A stretch of DNA of 35,241 nucleotides from an uncultured Bacteroidia bacterium (GCA_903907075.1 CAIVMQ010000096.1:1-35241); one strand, 5' to 3'. Numbered from the stretch's first letter, positions 26,501 through 34,629 are shown. Translations and numbers: made by a program. The notes: generated by a model not told the origin, from the sequence alone.

Positions 26501-27736
26501 ATGCAGACTACTAATAAATGGCTACCCCTTTTTATTACAAATTTCCTCGGGGTATTTAATAATAATTTTTTTAAGACGTTGATTTGCCTTCTGGCAATTA
26601 AATGGGTCGCAAGCGATAATGCATCCTTAATTGTTTCCCTTGCCTCAGGATTATATGTATTGTCTTATATTTTCTTCTCTCCATTAGCAGGAAGATTAGC
26701 TAAAACAAAGCATAAGAAAAGAATCATCGTTGTTTCAAGGATGTTTGAATTTTCGTTGTTTGTTATTGGAAGCATCGGGTTCTATTTTGAAAATGTCTAT
26801 GTCGTTATGGCAACGATTTTCTTGTTAGGGTTGATAAGCACACTGTTTTCTCCAGCTAAATATGGCCTGATTCGAGATATTGGAGGTAACGAAGGTTTAT
26901 CATTCGGGACTGGTACGCTAGAGATGTTCACCTTTTTTGGTGCCCTCTTCGGTCCACTACTCGCAACAATAATTTCGGATCATTATAATTTCTATCTGAT
27001 GTCCTTCCTGTTTTTGATCCTCTCTATAGCAAGTTTTGTCTCTATTTCCCGATTAAAGGTGGTCGAAAGTGAACCATTGAGCAAATGTGATGACACGATC
27101 ATCCCATTTGTTTTTGAGTACCGAACTTTCCTGTTTGCCTTGTCGATGAAAGGATTAAATCTAATTATTTTAGGGCTTGCCTCTTTTTGGATGATTGGAA
27201 GCTTTCTGCAAATGAATTTATTGGTCCACTGCCCCAAAACCCTCGGAATGACCAATACACAAACCGGCTATGTCCTTACTGCCTCAGCAGTGGGAATTGG
27301 ACTTGGAAGTTATCTGGCAGGAATTATCTCGAGAGGCAAAATTGAATTGGGATTGACCCCTATTGGCGGTTTAGGAATGACTATAACCCTTTTAACACTC
27401 TACCTGCTTCAACCAACCGGAATAATCTTTGGATTCCTGATTTTCCTTACCGCTATGTTTTGCGGAATTTATATGGTCCCTTTAAGTGCCTCTGTCCAGA
27501 GCAGCGTGGAGGGGCGAAAACAAGGGGATATGATCGCCTATTCAAATTTTGTGGTATTCTTATTGATATTCATTTCTGCAGCCTTATTTGCTGTAATAAC
27601 AAAATATTTCGGAACAAACGCCATCTTTATTCTACTTGTTTGTCTAATCTTACTAATGACATTGGCTATGGTTAAGTATGTTCCAACGATGTTTACACGA
27701 GTTCGTGGATTACTAAAACCTGGGGGCAACGACTGA
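26501..27736 (+). CDS. LplT-like MFS transporter (lysophospholipid import or flipping)
   Basis: A 411-residue membrane protein with about 12 hydrophobic helices. The N-terminus (LPLFITNFLGVFNNNFFKTL) resembles the signature of LplT and of the transporter domain of Aas-type fusion proteins, where FND is usual; here it is FNN. The basic loop after helix 2 (AKTKHKKR) is typical of the superfamily. It is followed after 32 bases by a PlsC/Aas-like acyltransferase, the known functional partner: lysophosphatidylethanolamine is brought to the inner leaflet and re-acylated. The role is inferred from this pairing plus similarity. Confidence 0.82.
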   Translation: MQTTNKWLPLFITNFLGVFNNNFFKTLICLLAIKWVASDNASLIVSLASGLYVLSYIFFSPLAGRLAKTKHKKRIIVVSRMFEFSLFVIGSIGFYFENVYVVMATIFLLGLISTLFSPAKYGLIRDIGGNEGLSFGTGTLEMFTFFGALFGPLLATIISDHYNFYLMSFLFLILSIASFVSISRLKVVESEPLSKCDDTIIPFVFEYRTFLFALSMKGLNLIILGLASFWMIGSFLQMNLLVHCPKTLGMTNTQTGYVLTASAVGIGLGSYLAGIISRGKIELGLTPIGGLGMTITLLTLYLLQPTGIIFGFLIFLTAMFCGIYMVPLSASVQSSVEGRKQGDMIAYSNFVVFLLIFISAALFAVITKYFGTNAIFILLVCLILLMTLAMVKYVPTMFTRVRGLLKPGGND

Positions 27737-27768
27737 TCTCTTTCCGTGCATGGACTAAAATTTCCTTC

Positions 27769-28527
27769 ATGAACCTTCTCGCTACTATATGTCGCTTCCT
27801 CCTATCTCTTAGATATCGTATAGTTATCAATGAGAGCGATTTAATGAACAGCAGTTCTCCGAAATTAATTTTGCCGAATCATCAGGCCCTGGTTGACCCA
27901 CTGATAATCTTCTCGCAAATTTACAGACATGCTGCAGCGGTCCCTGTTGTTACAGAATCGTATTTTAAGATTCCAGTGGCAAAGAATTTACTAAAGCGTC
28001 TGGGGGCAGTTTCGGTAAGCGATTTGAGCGCAGGTAACCGCGACTTAACCGTTTTACAGACCATCGTAACCAATGTAATCGCGGCGTTGAAGGATAACAA
28101 AAATGTGGTGTTATATCCCTCCGGACAAATTGCCGGACAAGGGTATGAGAAGATCTTTAATAAGCAAAGTGCCTGGATCATAGTGAAGAGCTTACCCGAT
28201 AACACACAGATAATCGGAGTCCGGATAAGAGGTCTGTGGGGTAGCATGTGGTCGAAAGCATCGAGTGGAAAGTCTCCAAATTTTCTATTAACCCTATTGA
28301 AAGGAATATTTTTTGTGGCTGCTAACCTTATATTTTTTGCTCCACGCCGCAGAGTTACCCTGGAATTCTACGATATCACAGAAGAAGCAAAAACAAAGGC
28401 TCACGAAAGTAAATTAGCCTTCAATAATTTCCTTGAAGAGATCTATAATCAAGGGGGTGAAGAAAATCCACTCTTTTTAAGGCACTTTTTTTACTTTCAG
28501 CAGCGCAAGCGGATCCATCCTAATTGA
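27769..28527 (+). CDS. PlsC/Aas-like 1-acylglycerophosphate or lysophospholipid acyltransferase
   Basis: A 252-residue acyltransferase with the HX4D catalytic motif NHQALVD (H38, D43). The third conserved block, usually FPEG, reads YPSGQIAGQG near residue 122, as in some Aas-like proteins. There are hydrophobic segments at the N-terminus and around residue 175. It transfers an acyl chain to a lysophospholipid or lysophosphatidate at the inner membrane. The LplT-like gene 32 bases upstream favours lysophospholipid repair. In many bacteria the MFS, PlsC and acyl-ACP synthetase parts are fused; here the first two are separate genes and no synthetase gene adjoins them. Confidence 0.87.
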   Translation: MNLLATICRFLLSLRYRIVINESDLMNSSSPKLILPNHQALVDPLIIFSQIYRHAAAVPVVTESYFKIPVAKNLLKRLGAVSVSDLSAGNRDLTVLQTIVTNVIAALKDNKNVVLYPSGQIAGQGYEKIFNKQSAWIIVKSLPDNTQIIGVRIRGLWGSMWSKASSGKSPNFLLTLLKGIFFVAANLIFFAPRRRVTLEFYDITEEAKTKAHESKLAFNNFLEEIYNQGGEENPLFLRHFFYFQQRKRIHPN

Positions 28528-28535
28528 CTAGGATG

Positions 28536-28624
28536 ATTCTTTTGCATCAGGCAAATAATAACCTTGTGAAGGCCACATTTTACCTATGGATGGCACTTTA
28601 ATCTTCTTAAATGTTTTAACTTTT
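28536..28624 (-). pseudogene. Fragment of the DUF3365 cytochrome gene (duplicate of 30917-31005)
   Basis: Bases 28544-28624 match 30925-31005 at 80 of 81 positions in the same orientation, and weaker similarity reaches 28536. On the minus strand the piece encodes the same peptide (KVKTFKKIKVPSIGKMW and the next 11 residues) as the C-terminal part of the DUF3365 protein. The frame then runs into four unrelated codons (KESS) and a TAG at 28530-28528. Upstream the frame stays open for about 28 codons of unrelated sequence without an ATG and then hits a stop. It is a gene fragment rather than a gene. An 8-base inverted repeat (28623-28630 with 28649-28656) starts at the edge of the match. Confidence 0.85.
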
Positions 28625-28712
28625 CCTATTAAAAATGTAACTCCCTGAAATAGGAAGATTACATTTAACTCAGCTTTGACAACTAATATAGAATATCAGA
28701 AAGAAATAGATT

Positions 28713-30311
28713 TTACTTTATCGGACCGTAAACTATTCCTTCAGTATGCCAACGATTCAGAAAATAAGGTAATGCTTGTTCAAATCGGCCAAAATTTTTA
28801 TTCGCTGCAGATGTCCAGCCACACTCGGCATAAGCCGCTAAACGAGGATATACCATTAAATTCATACTTTCGGTTGTCGGGATAAATTCGCCCCACATCT
28901 GGCATCCTAAACCCAATACTTTCGCTTCCATCTCTTTGGAAAGACCTTTGGGTATAGGATTGAAGGAGTAGGCTTTTGACAACGGAATAGATTTATAATC
29001 GTAATCCAAATAAGTGTATTCGTGGTATGAGTTTACAATCTCATAACCTTGTTTTATCGTTTTCAATATTAAAGTTGAGTCTCCCTTCCAAAACTGGACA
29101 ATTGTGCCCTCGGCAAGTTTCTGACTAACCGTTTTGGCGTCAGCATCCGACTGATAATCATGTAATTTATCGCCCGTGATATCATTCCATCCCATCATCC
29201 GTTTATTTTTAGAATGTAACATATTGGATATATTGTTAGTGAAAGATACCTGTAATTCAGCTGGTGTTTTTAGCCCATTTTTAGCCATAAATGATTTTAC
29301 CTGGGCCGAAGCATTCCACTGATTGTATCTAACTTCATCTCCACCGATATGAATTACAGAAGAGGGAAAAAGGGCGATTGCCTCCTCGATTACATCGTTA
29401 AAGAATTCCAAAACCTGAGGATTGGTAACATTAAAGATATCGTATTGAACACCAAATTTACAAGGAACCTTAATCTCTTTTCCTGTCGTTCCAAGCCATG
29501 GATAGGAGGCAATTGCAGCACTCGAATGGCCGGGCATCTCAATTTCAGGAACCACCTGGATATGTCGGTCGGTCGCGTATTCTACAATCTCTCTGATTTC
29601 ATCCTGGGTGTAGAATCCATGATGTGGTTTACCATCATAAACATTACTGTGGAAGTGGTTAATTTCGGTTGAATCTCGAAAAGATCCAATTTCTGTCAGT
29701 TTAGGGTATTTCTTAATCTCGATGCGCCATCCCTGATCATCAGTTAAATGCCATTGAAAAACGTTCATTTTCAACAAAGCCATTTCATCAAGCAATTGTT
29801 TAACAATCTGTTTGCCTTTAAAATGCCTCCCTTCATCGAGCATAAATGATCGCCATTTGAAAGTAGGAAAATCGGTTATTAGGCCTTGTTGCAGTCTAAA
29901 TTCGCCTTCGCCTTCTTTAATGATCTGTCGTAAGGTTTGAACTCCATTGAAAATTCCGGTATTAGAATCTGAAATAATGGTCACTGCATTTTTACCAACC
30001 TCGAGTTTGTATCCACCAGAATTAACCGGTTGAAATCCGCTATCTAAATTCAACAAGATATCTGCCTCACTTTGATTCTCGACCTTTTGGAGTTTAATTC
30101 CAAAATCACTTAGGAGATAATTTTTTAATAATTCTGCCTCCTTAATTACTTCTGCGGGGAAAGCTATATTTATATTCTTCTGTAATTTAAGGAGCCCGCT
30201 AGAATAATTAATCATTTGTGGCTCAGGGATTATTAGATAATCGGAAACTGGAATTTGTTTACAAGAAAATAAAACAACGAATAAAAATACACCTAAAAAA
30301 GTCGATTTCAT
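28713..30311 (-). CDS. GH20 beta-N-acetylhexosaminidase, lipoprotein
   Basis: A 532-residue GH20 enzyme with a lipobox (VLFSC, Cys 17), so probably anchored in the outer membrane or facing the periplasm. The N-terminal GH20b domain covers about residues 25-145. The catalytic barrel begins at FKWRSFMLDEGRHF (151-164) and contains VFQWHLTDDQGWR, the conserved PEIEMPGH and the catalytic pair D325-E326 in HIGGDE. Family chemistry is substrate-assisted retaining hydrolysis of terminal GlcNAc or GalNAc, from chitooligosaccharides, N-glycans or peptidoglycan fragments. It starts 73 bases downstream of the cytochrome b gene and could be read from the same operon, though its role is unrelated. Confidence 0.94.
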   Translation of the reverse strand: MKSTFLGVFLFVVLFSCKQIPVSDYLIIPEPQMINYSSGLLKLQKNINIAFPAEVIKEAELLKNYLLSDFGIKLQKVENQSEADILLNLDSGFQPVNSGGYKLEVGKNAVTIISDSNTGIFNGVQTLRQIIKEGEGEFRLQQGLITDFPTFKWRSFMLDEGRHFKGKQIVKQLLDEMALLKMNVFQWHLTDDQGWRIEIKKYPKLTEIGSFRDSTEINHFHSNVYDGKPHHGFYTQDEIREIVEYATDRHIQVVPEIEMPGHSSAAIASYPWLGTTGKEIKVPCKFGVQYDIFNVTNPQVLEFFNDVIEEAIALFPSSVIHIGGDEVRYNQWNASAQVKSFMAKNGLKTPAELQVSFTNNISNMLHSKNKRMMGWNDITGDKLHDYQSDADAKTVSQKLAEGTIVQFWKGDSTLILKTIKQGYEIVNSYHEYTYLDYDYKSIPLSKAYSFNPIPKGLSKEMEAKVLGLGCQMWGEFIPTTESMNLMVYPRLAAYAECGWTSAANKNFGRFEQALPYFLNRWHTEGIVYGPIK

Positions 30312-30384
30312 AGTATGTTAGTTTGAATGACGATAAGCTGCTGATTATTACTTCAATTTAATAGGCAATATTTTAGCCATTAAT

Positions 30385-30861
30385 TTATTTATACGAAAAG
30401 ACGATCCAAATATGTAACAGTGCTACAAACAAAACAACTACGGACAATAATATATGAAAAAATAACCAGAGAAAATAGTACGTTGAACTTGATTTAAAAT
30501 GTTGAATGTAATTTAAATAGCCGCCAATCAGGTCAAGGAAAAATAGTGATGTTAAAAAAAATAGTAGGCCATACCCCGGTTTAATACTGTGTAAATAAAA
30601 CAAGATAGGAGCAAATGCACCTATCCATTTATGTAAATTAACAATACGTAATTTTGTTTTGTCCTTAATTTCATAGACAATTCTTCCCAATGATAATGAC
30701 CACTGAATCATAATAAGGAGAAAAAGCACTAGCCCACTCCATCTTTTATAACTTTGATCACCTTGGAGTAACTCAAGGCAACTCCATTTCAGTGACAACC
30801 AATATTGTAACAGATAAAGGCAGGTAAGTGTAGGTCCTAATATTTCTTTGATTTTTTTCAC
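30385..30861 (-). CDS. Small membrane protein with two histidine pairs, putative di-heme cytochrome b
   Basis: A 158-residue protein with about four or five membrane helices. H77 and H91 are 14 residues apart in one predicted helix and H136 and H150 are 14 apart in another. This is the spacing used to hold two stacked b hemes in ferric-reductase/NOX-type and other membrane cytochromes b. It starts with GTG, and that GTG overlaps the TGA of the upstream DUF3365 gene (GTGA at 30861-30858), so translation is coupled. I do not recognise a named family. The context (FAD/2Fe-2S/pentaheme protein and monoheme protein in the same operon) supports a quinone- or heme-linked electron path across the inner membrane. 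Confidence 0.78.
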   Translation of the reverse strand: MKKIKEILGPTLTCLYLLQYWLSLKWSCLELLQGDQSYKRWSGLVLFLLIMIQWSLSLGRIVYEIKDKTKLRIVNLHKWIGAFAPILFYLHSIKPGYGLLFFLTSLFFLDLIGGYLNYIQHFKSSSTYYFLWLFFHILLSVVVLFVALLHIWIVFSYK

Positions 30862-31676
30862 TTCAATAATCCCTTAGCGATCTCGTACGATGTTAGTTTG
30901 TATATGGTATCGGCATATTCTGGGGCATCTGGCAAATAATAACCTTGTGAAGGCCACATTTTACCTATGGATGGCACTTTAATCTTCTTAAATGTTTTAA
31001 CTTTTTCGAGGTATCTTTTATAGGTATTGTCAAGTCCATTCAGGTAAACATTAATCATATCCTTTAATTCCTTGGTATTTATTGAGTCGCCCGGGTATGT
31101 CCATGTTGTAGCTCCCATAATATCATTTAAAACCCAATCTTTTTTTGGTGAGTTTTTATTCTCATTATGACATTTTACGCAAGCTCCAGAAATGGCAATG
31201 TCAGGAAACATTCCAACATATCTTTTACTTGACACATCATAAAAGAATTTGGGTTTCCCGTCTTTCCTAAGTTCTTGAAAATTTTCAGCTTGCATCTCCT
31301 TAAAAAGATTAGGTGCTGAAATTGGAAAATCTGATCCCAGATAAAGTCCTAATCCCAAGGGGCTTTTTTCTATAAAGGCTGAAGTTTCGCGAAGAATTTG
31401 TGCCGGTAAAGGTCCGGCTTCAATCTCGTTATCCTGCCAATTCTCATCAAATGATAAGCCTACCTCTAAACCCGTATTAACTATGTTTCTAGTATAAAGG
31501 GATCTGGCTATACTATTGACTCTCGCAATAATTCTAAAGGCGTCCGCTATGGAATAGGTGCTTTTTTCCTTTGGCAAGTCTACTTTTAATGGTACAGGCG
31601 CTGAACTGAATAAATATACATTTAATGTGATAAAACAGAGCATTAAAATGGCTATAAATATATATTTTCTATTCAT
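30858..31676 (-). CDS. DUF3365 (Tll0287-like) monoheme c-type protein
   Basis: A 272-residue protein with one N-terminal membrane segment or uncleaved signal (about residues 5-24) and the rest outside the cytoplasm. It fits the DUF3365/Tll0287-like heme domain: a helical first half, LYLGSDFPISAPNLF near 111-125, YVGMFPDIAISGACVKCH with the single heme motif CVKCH at 166-170, then DIMGATTW. DUF3365 domains occur as heme-based sensors and as stand-alone periplasmic cytochromes; here no kinase or other output domain is attached. It begins 4 bases after the pentaheme gene's stop and overlaps the cytochrome b start, so the three are one operon. Part of its 3' end is duplicated at 28544-28624. Confidence 0.88.
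   Translation of the reverse strand: MNRKYIFIAILMLCFITLNVYLFSSAPVPLKVDLPKEKSTYSIADAFRIIARVNSIARSLYTRNIVNTGLEVGLSFDENWQDNEIEAGPLPAQILRETSAFIEKSPLGLGLYLGSDFPISAPNLFKEMQAENFQELRKDGKPKFFYDVSSKRYVGMFPDIAISGACVKCHNENKNSPKKDWVLNDIMGATTWTYPGDSINTKELKDMINVYLNGLDNTYKRYLEKVKTFKKIKVPSIGKMWPSQGYYLPDAPEYADTIYKLTSYEIAKGLLK
30925..31005 (-). repeat. Source copy of the 81-base direct repeat, inside the DUF3365 gene
   Basis: Same orientation as 28544-28624 and offset by 2381 bases, with one mismatch (30930 T against 28549 A). The GH20 and cytochrome b genes lie between the two copies, so recombination between them would delete both. The repeat is 27 codons long and keeps the reading frame. Confidence 0.9.
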
Positions 31677-31680
31677 TTCC

Positions 31681-33375
31681 CTATTGTTTTATGGTTTTAA
31701 ACATCTTACTAGTAGAATACGGATCATTACCACCCTTAAAATAACCCTCTATTTTTGTTAATGGTATAGTATCTTTAATAAATTTAGCAACCTGCATTTT
31801 ATGATTTCCATGAAAATCATGACACTGCAAACAGGTTTTCCATGAATTTGATTTAATGAGTTCAAAATGTTTTTTATCAAGTGGATCATTATTAATCTTA
31901 GACTCTTTATGACAATTTTCACAGAAACCAGTATTAGGTATAGTCACGCGTAAATTGTTGTGCTCATCATGACAACTGATGCATTTTTCTGGGTGTATTT
32001 TCTCCCTGGCAGCAGAGTATTTTGGTTCATTAAACCGATGCGTCGGATGTCTGTCATTCGGCCGCAGATGGCAAGCTAAACATTGATTATTTGTAACCGC
32101 CTTGTAGTTGAAATCTAAACTCTTATTCTCGAATATATTACGGACATTGAATTGAATTTGTTGTCGCAATGTGCCTTGCGCATTTACATGACAATCCCTG
32201 CACTTTAGATCTGTGTGACCGGTATTGTAATCGCCTTTTGCCAGAAACTTTTCGTTTTTAGAACTTGTAAAACATACTAAAATTAGTAATGCAAAAACTA
32301 AACCTATGATTATCATCCCATTCCTATTCTGAAATATTTGCTCTAATATACTTTTATCAAAATTAATAGTTGTATTTTCTTCCTGAGGATATGACTGACA
32401 CATTAGAACCTTACGCGATTTATCCCAAGTGCTGTCAATAGATTTTACGCTGCCGTTTTCAACTCTTGCCAAACAACTCTTACATTCGCCAACCCTGCAA
32501 CTATAATCTACAGTTATACCTGATGAAAGGGCTCCTTCTAGAATTGTTTGTCCAGCTTTTACAGGTACCGAATAATATTTTCCAGATTTTATAATAGTTA
32601 TGGTAAATGATTGATCGCCTAAATCGCTGTCCGATAATTGACTAAAGAATTTTTCTGATCTAATCTTGTTTGAAGAAACCCCATTGTTCACTAAAAATTC
32701 TTTGGCATTACTAGAGACAATAGGTGGTCCACTCGCATAAAAAATAGTATCGTTAAAAGGAATGTTATACTTTTTAAACAGGACATCTAGCATTTCTACT
32801 GTCAGTCTTCCGGTTTCACAATTTTTTTCATCAGATCCATCTTCCAGAATATGAACTAGTCTCAACTTATTTAAGCATTCTAATTCATTGAGATAGTCGT
32901 AAAAAATGATATCGTTTTTCTTGACATTTCCATATATCAGATATATATTTCCACCATATTTTTGTTCCAGAAGTTGGTCAATTAAAGCCCTTACAGGTGT
33001 TATACCACTACCGCCAACTATAAATAGGATGTTTTTCCCCTTGAATGCATTACCTGACTTTAAGGTGAAATCACCCGTAGGCTCACCGGTTTCAAGCCAG
33101 TCATTTGGCTGATAATTATCACATAATAAATTAGATACGATCCCGTTCGGAATTCGTTTCACAAAGAATGATATACTACAATCGGTATTAGAAAAAATAG
33201 AATAGCACCTGCTTAATTCTACTCCATTATCATCTGTGACAAAAATATTGATATACTGACCTGGAATGAAATTGAATTTTCTTTTTAAATTATTCGGGAT
33301 AGAAAGGGTTATCGCACAACCATTATCGCCAATAAATATTTTACTTGAAATTTCGAGCAGGTGTTTTTTCATCAT
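31681..33375 (-). CDS. FAD/[2Fe-2S] reductase fused to a membrane helix and a pentaheme cytochrome c
   Basis: From the ATG at 33375 the product has 564 residues (a second ATG is at 33372; a TTG at 33393 is less likely). Order of parts: FAD-binding barrel with RCYS near 56; NAD(P)-binding domain with VGGSGITPVRAL near 120 and YASGPP near 213; plant-type [2Fe-2S] ferredoxin with C293, C298, C301 and C326; one membrane helix at about 352-370; then five heme c motifs, CRDCH 392-396, CLACH 432-436, CISCH 465-469, CENCH 485-489 and CLQCH 515-519. The expected topology puts the reductase in the cytoplasm and the hemes in the periplasm, so one polypeptide spans the membrane from NAD(P)H to multiheme. 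The reductase part resembles oxygenase-reductase and Hcr-type proteins. No named family covers the whole fusion that I know of. It is the first gene of the three-gene redox operon. Confidence 0.9.
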   Translation of the reverse strand: MMKKHLLEISSKIFIGDNGCAITLSIPNNLKRKFNFIPGQYINIFVTDDNGVELSRCYSIFSNTDCSISFFVKRIPNGIVSNLLCDNYQPNDWLETGEPTGDFTLKSGNAFKGKNILFIVGGSGITPVRALIDQLLEQKYGGNIYLIYGNVKKNDIIFYDYLNELECLNKLRLVHILEDGSDEKNCETGRLTVEMLDVLFKKYNIPFNDTIFYASGPPIVSSNAKEFLVNNGVSSNKIRSEKFFSQLSDSDLGDQSFTITIIKSGKYYSVPVKAGQTILEGALSSGITVDYSCRVGECKSCLARVENGSVKSIDSTWDKSRKVLMCQSYPQEENTTINFDKSILEQIFQNRNGMIIIGLVFALLILVCFTSSKNEKFLAKGDYNTGHTDLKCRDCHVNAQGTLRQQIQFNVRNIFENKSLDFNYKAVTNNQCLACHLRPNDRHPTHRFNEPKYSAAREKIHPEKCISCHDEHNNLRVTIPNTGFCENCHKESKINNDPLDKKHFELIKSNSWKTCLQCHDFHGNHKMQVAKFIKDTIPLTKIEGYFKGGNDPYSTSKMFKTIKQ

Positions 33376-33493
33376 TGAAATTATGACAGCCAATACTTTT
33401 TTTAACTCTTCCCCGGGATCCAGCTAATCAAGTAAAAGTAAGGTAAACGATAAATTAAATTTTATTAGTTGATTTCTGAAGTTTTTAATGAAT

Positions 33494-33501
33494 CAAAAAT
33501 A
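33494..33501 (-). promoter_or_regulatory. Possible -7 box of the redox operon
   Basis: On the minus strand this reads TATTTTTG, matching TAnnTTTG, about 120 bases before the ATG at 33375. No matching -33 element is seen at the usual spacing, so the call is tentative. Confidence 0.35.
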
Positions 33502-33620
33502 GAGATATTATTTTATGCGACGATCATCACATTGTTGAATTCACGTGTTTTTAAGAATTTTTCCGGCTAAGTTCCTGCGCCATCTTTGCAGTGAGTTGCA
33601 ATTTTTCTTAAGAATTGTGA

Positions 33621-33880
33621 TTATTCATCCCTCACATTTACCTGTTGTACTGAAAATGTCTGGCCCTCTGATATATTATTAAATATAATTTTAAAATATA
33701 CCTGTCCTTTTGGAAATTCCTCAATGGTAGCATTCGCACAAGATTTGGGTACTTCCCATGCGACTATATTAAAACACGAGGATTGCAAAATATCAGGATC
33801 AGAAGAATTCACGGTTTCAAAAGCATATTTGACAACGATTGATTTTACCAATAGTGACCACTTTTCTTATTATTGTTCAT
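33621..33880 (-). pseudogene. Possible frameshifted or remnant small gene
   Basis: A frame of 76 codons (33621-33851) has protein-like composition (for example FNIVAWEVPKSC, then GQVYFKIIFNNISEG) but no ATG; its only upstream start is TTG at 33851, preceded by an in-frame stop. An ATG at 33880 in a neighbouring frame gives MNNNKKSGHYW and stops at 33845. A single-base shift would join the two into about 87 residues. I do not recognise the family. It may be a decayed gene or a real TTG-started one. Confidence 0.35.
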
Positions 33881-33885
33881 AATGT

Positions 33886-34023
33886 ATGAAGATTGAATGC
33901 CATTACAAGAAACCGATCTTCGAGGAGCTTGATCCCACTTCCTCGAATTTTGAGATCTTCCATGATCCGCCGATGAAACGGGGTGCTCCAACCGAAGCAA
34001 ACAACATTCTCATTGCATCATAG
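33886..34023 (+). pseudogene. 45-codon frame, probable 3' remnant of a lost gene
   Basis: ATG at 33886 to TAG at 34023 gives 45 residues (MKIECHYKKPIF, later FEIFHDPPMKRGAPTE). It is less AT-rich than its surroundings and reads like the end of a conserved protein, but no family is recognised. Its start is only 5 bases from the ATG of the opposite-strand remnant, an unlikely arrangement for two live genes. It could instead be a genuine small protein. Confidence 0.3.
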
Positions 34024-34038
34024 TTGAGTGTTTCAAAC

Positions 34039-34497
34039 ATGAAAACTACTTATTTTATTTTGGCATTATTTCTTTTTTCTTCTTGTGCTTCCTTTCAAAT
34101 GATTACAACCCCTAAGGCTGGAGACATTATTGAATTTAAAGGCACAAAAGAAGAACTATATTTAAAAGCCAATGCATGGATGGTGAAATCATTCAGCAAT
34201 TCAAAAAGTGTAATTCAATTTCAAGATAAAGAGGCAGGGAAAATTATGGGTAAATATCTTATGAAATCATTAGCAACAGACAATGAAATTTATTCTTTGA
34301 TCACAATATCAGTAAAGGATAATGCAACTAAAATAGATATTGAACCAATGGGCAATTGGAGAAGTTGCACAAATTGCAGTGGTGGGTATGAGAAGATATT
34401 TGCATATACTTCAGAACAGGCTCAATCTGATATAAAGGTATTGCTTGATAGTTATAGAAAATACATGGTATTAAAGGAAGATGTTTGGACAAAATAA
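34039..34497 (+). CDS. DUF4468-like lipoprotein
   Basis: From the ATG at 34039 the product has 152 residues; a TTG at 34024 only adds a short tail before the signal. The lipobox is FSSC with Cys 16. The body matches the DUF4468 (TBP-like fold) pattern: GTKEELYLKANAWMVKSF near residue 39, IQFQDKEAGKIMGK, then a beta-strand-rich half. Such domains are common in Bacteroidota cell-envelope proteins and have no known activity. A CTNC pair near residue 114 could form a disulfide. It stands alone, with the relic region upstream and the GIY-YIG array downstream. Confidence 0.8.
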   Translation: MKTTYFILALFLFSSCASFQMITTPKAGDIIEFKGTKEELYLKANAWMVKSFSNSKSVIQFQDKEAGKIMGKYLMKSLATDNEIYSLITISVKDNATKIDIEPMGNWRSCTNCSGGYEKIFAYTSEQAQSDIKVLLDSYRKYMVLKEDVWTK

Positions 34498-34581
34498 TTT
34501 TTGATAAAATAAGTCTTTATTATAATTCCAAGTGATAAAAGTGACTAAATATATTTAGTGATCCTTTAGTTGCCAAAAACA

Positions 34582-34614
34582 AAACCCCTGCAAGAAATTA
34601 ACTTACAGGGGTTT
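34582..34614 (-). terminator. Terminator after the GIY-YIG / first tRNA-like unit
   Basis: AAACCCCTG at 34582-34590 pairs with CAGGGGTTT at 34606-34614, a 9-base stem. On the minus strand it is followed by TTTTGTTTTTGG, a usable T tract. It ends the minus-strand transcript that would carry the nuclease gene and the tRNA-like element at 34630-34699, and it may also act on the plus strand behind the DUF4468 gene. Confidence 0.75.
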
Positions 34615-34629
34615 ACTTGTTATTATCTG

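Noticed and set aside
28676-28885. 69-codon frame on the plus strand
   Set aside because: It starts with TTG and mostly overlaps the 3' end of the well-supported GH20 gene on the other strand.
33409-33420. Sequence resembling a cloning-vector polylinker (SmaI next to BamHI site)
   Set aside because: Only about 11 bases match and the flanks do not continue the polylinker, so chance is the simpler explanation.
33586-33606. Small hairpin TTGCA/TGCAA followed by T residues
   Set aside because: A five-pair AT-rich stem is too weak to call a terminator and serves no clear gene.
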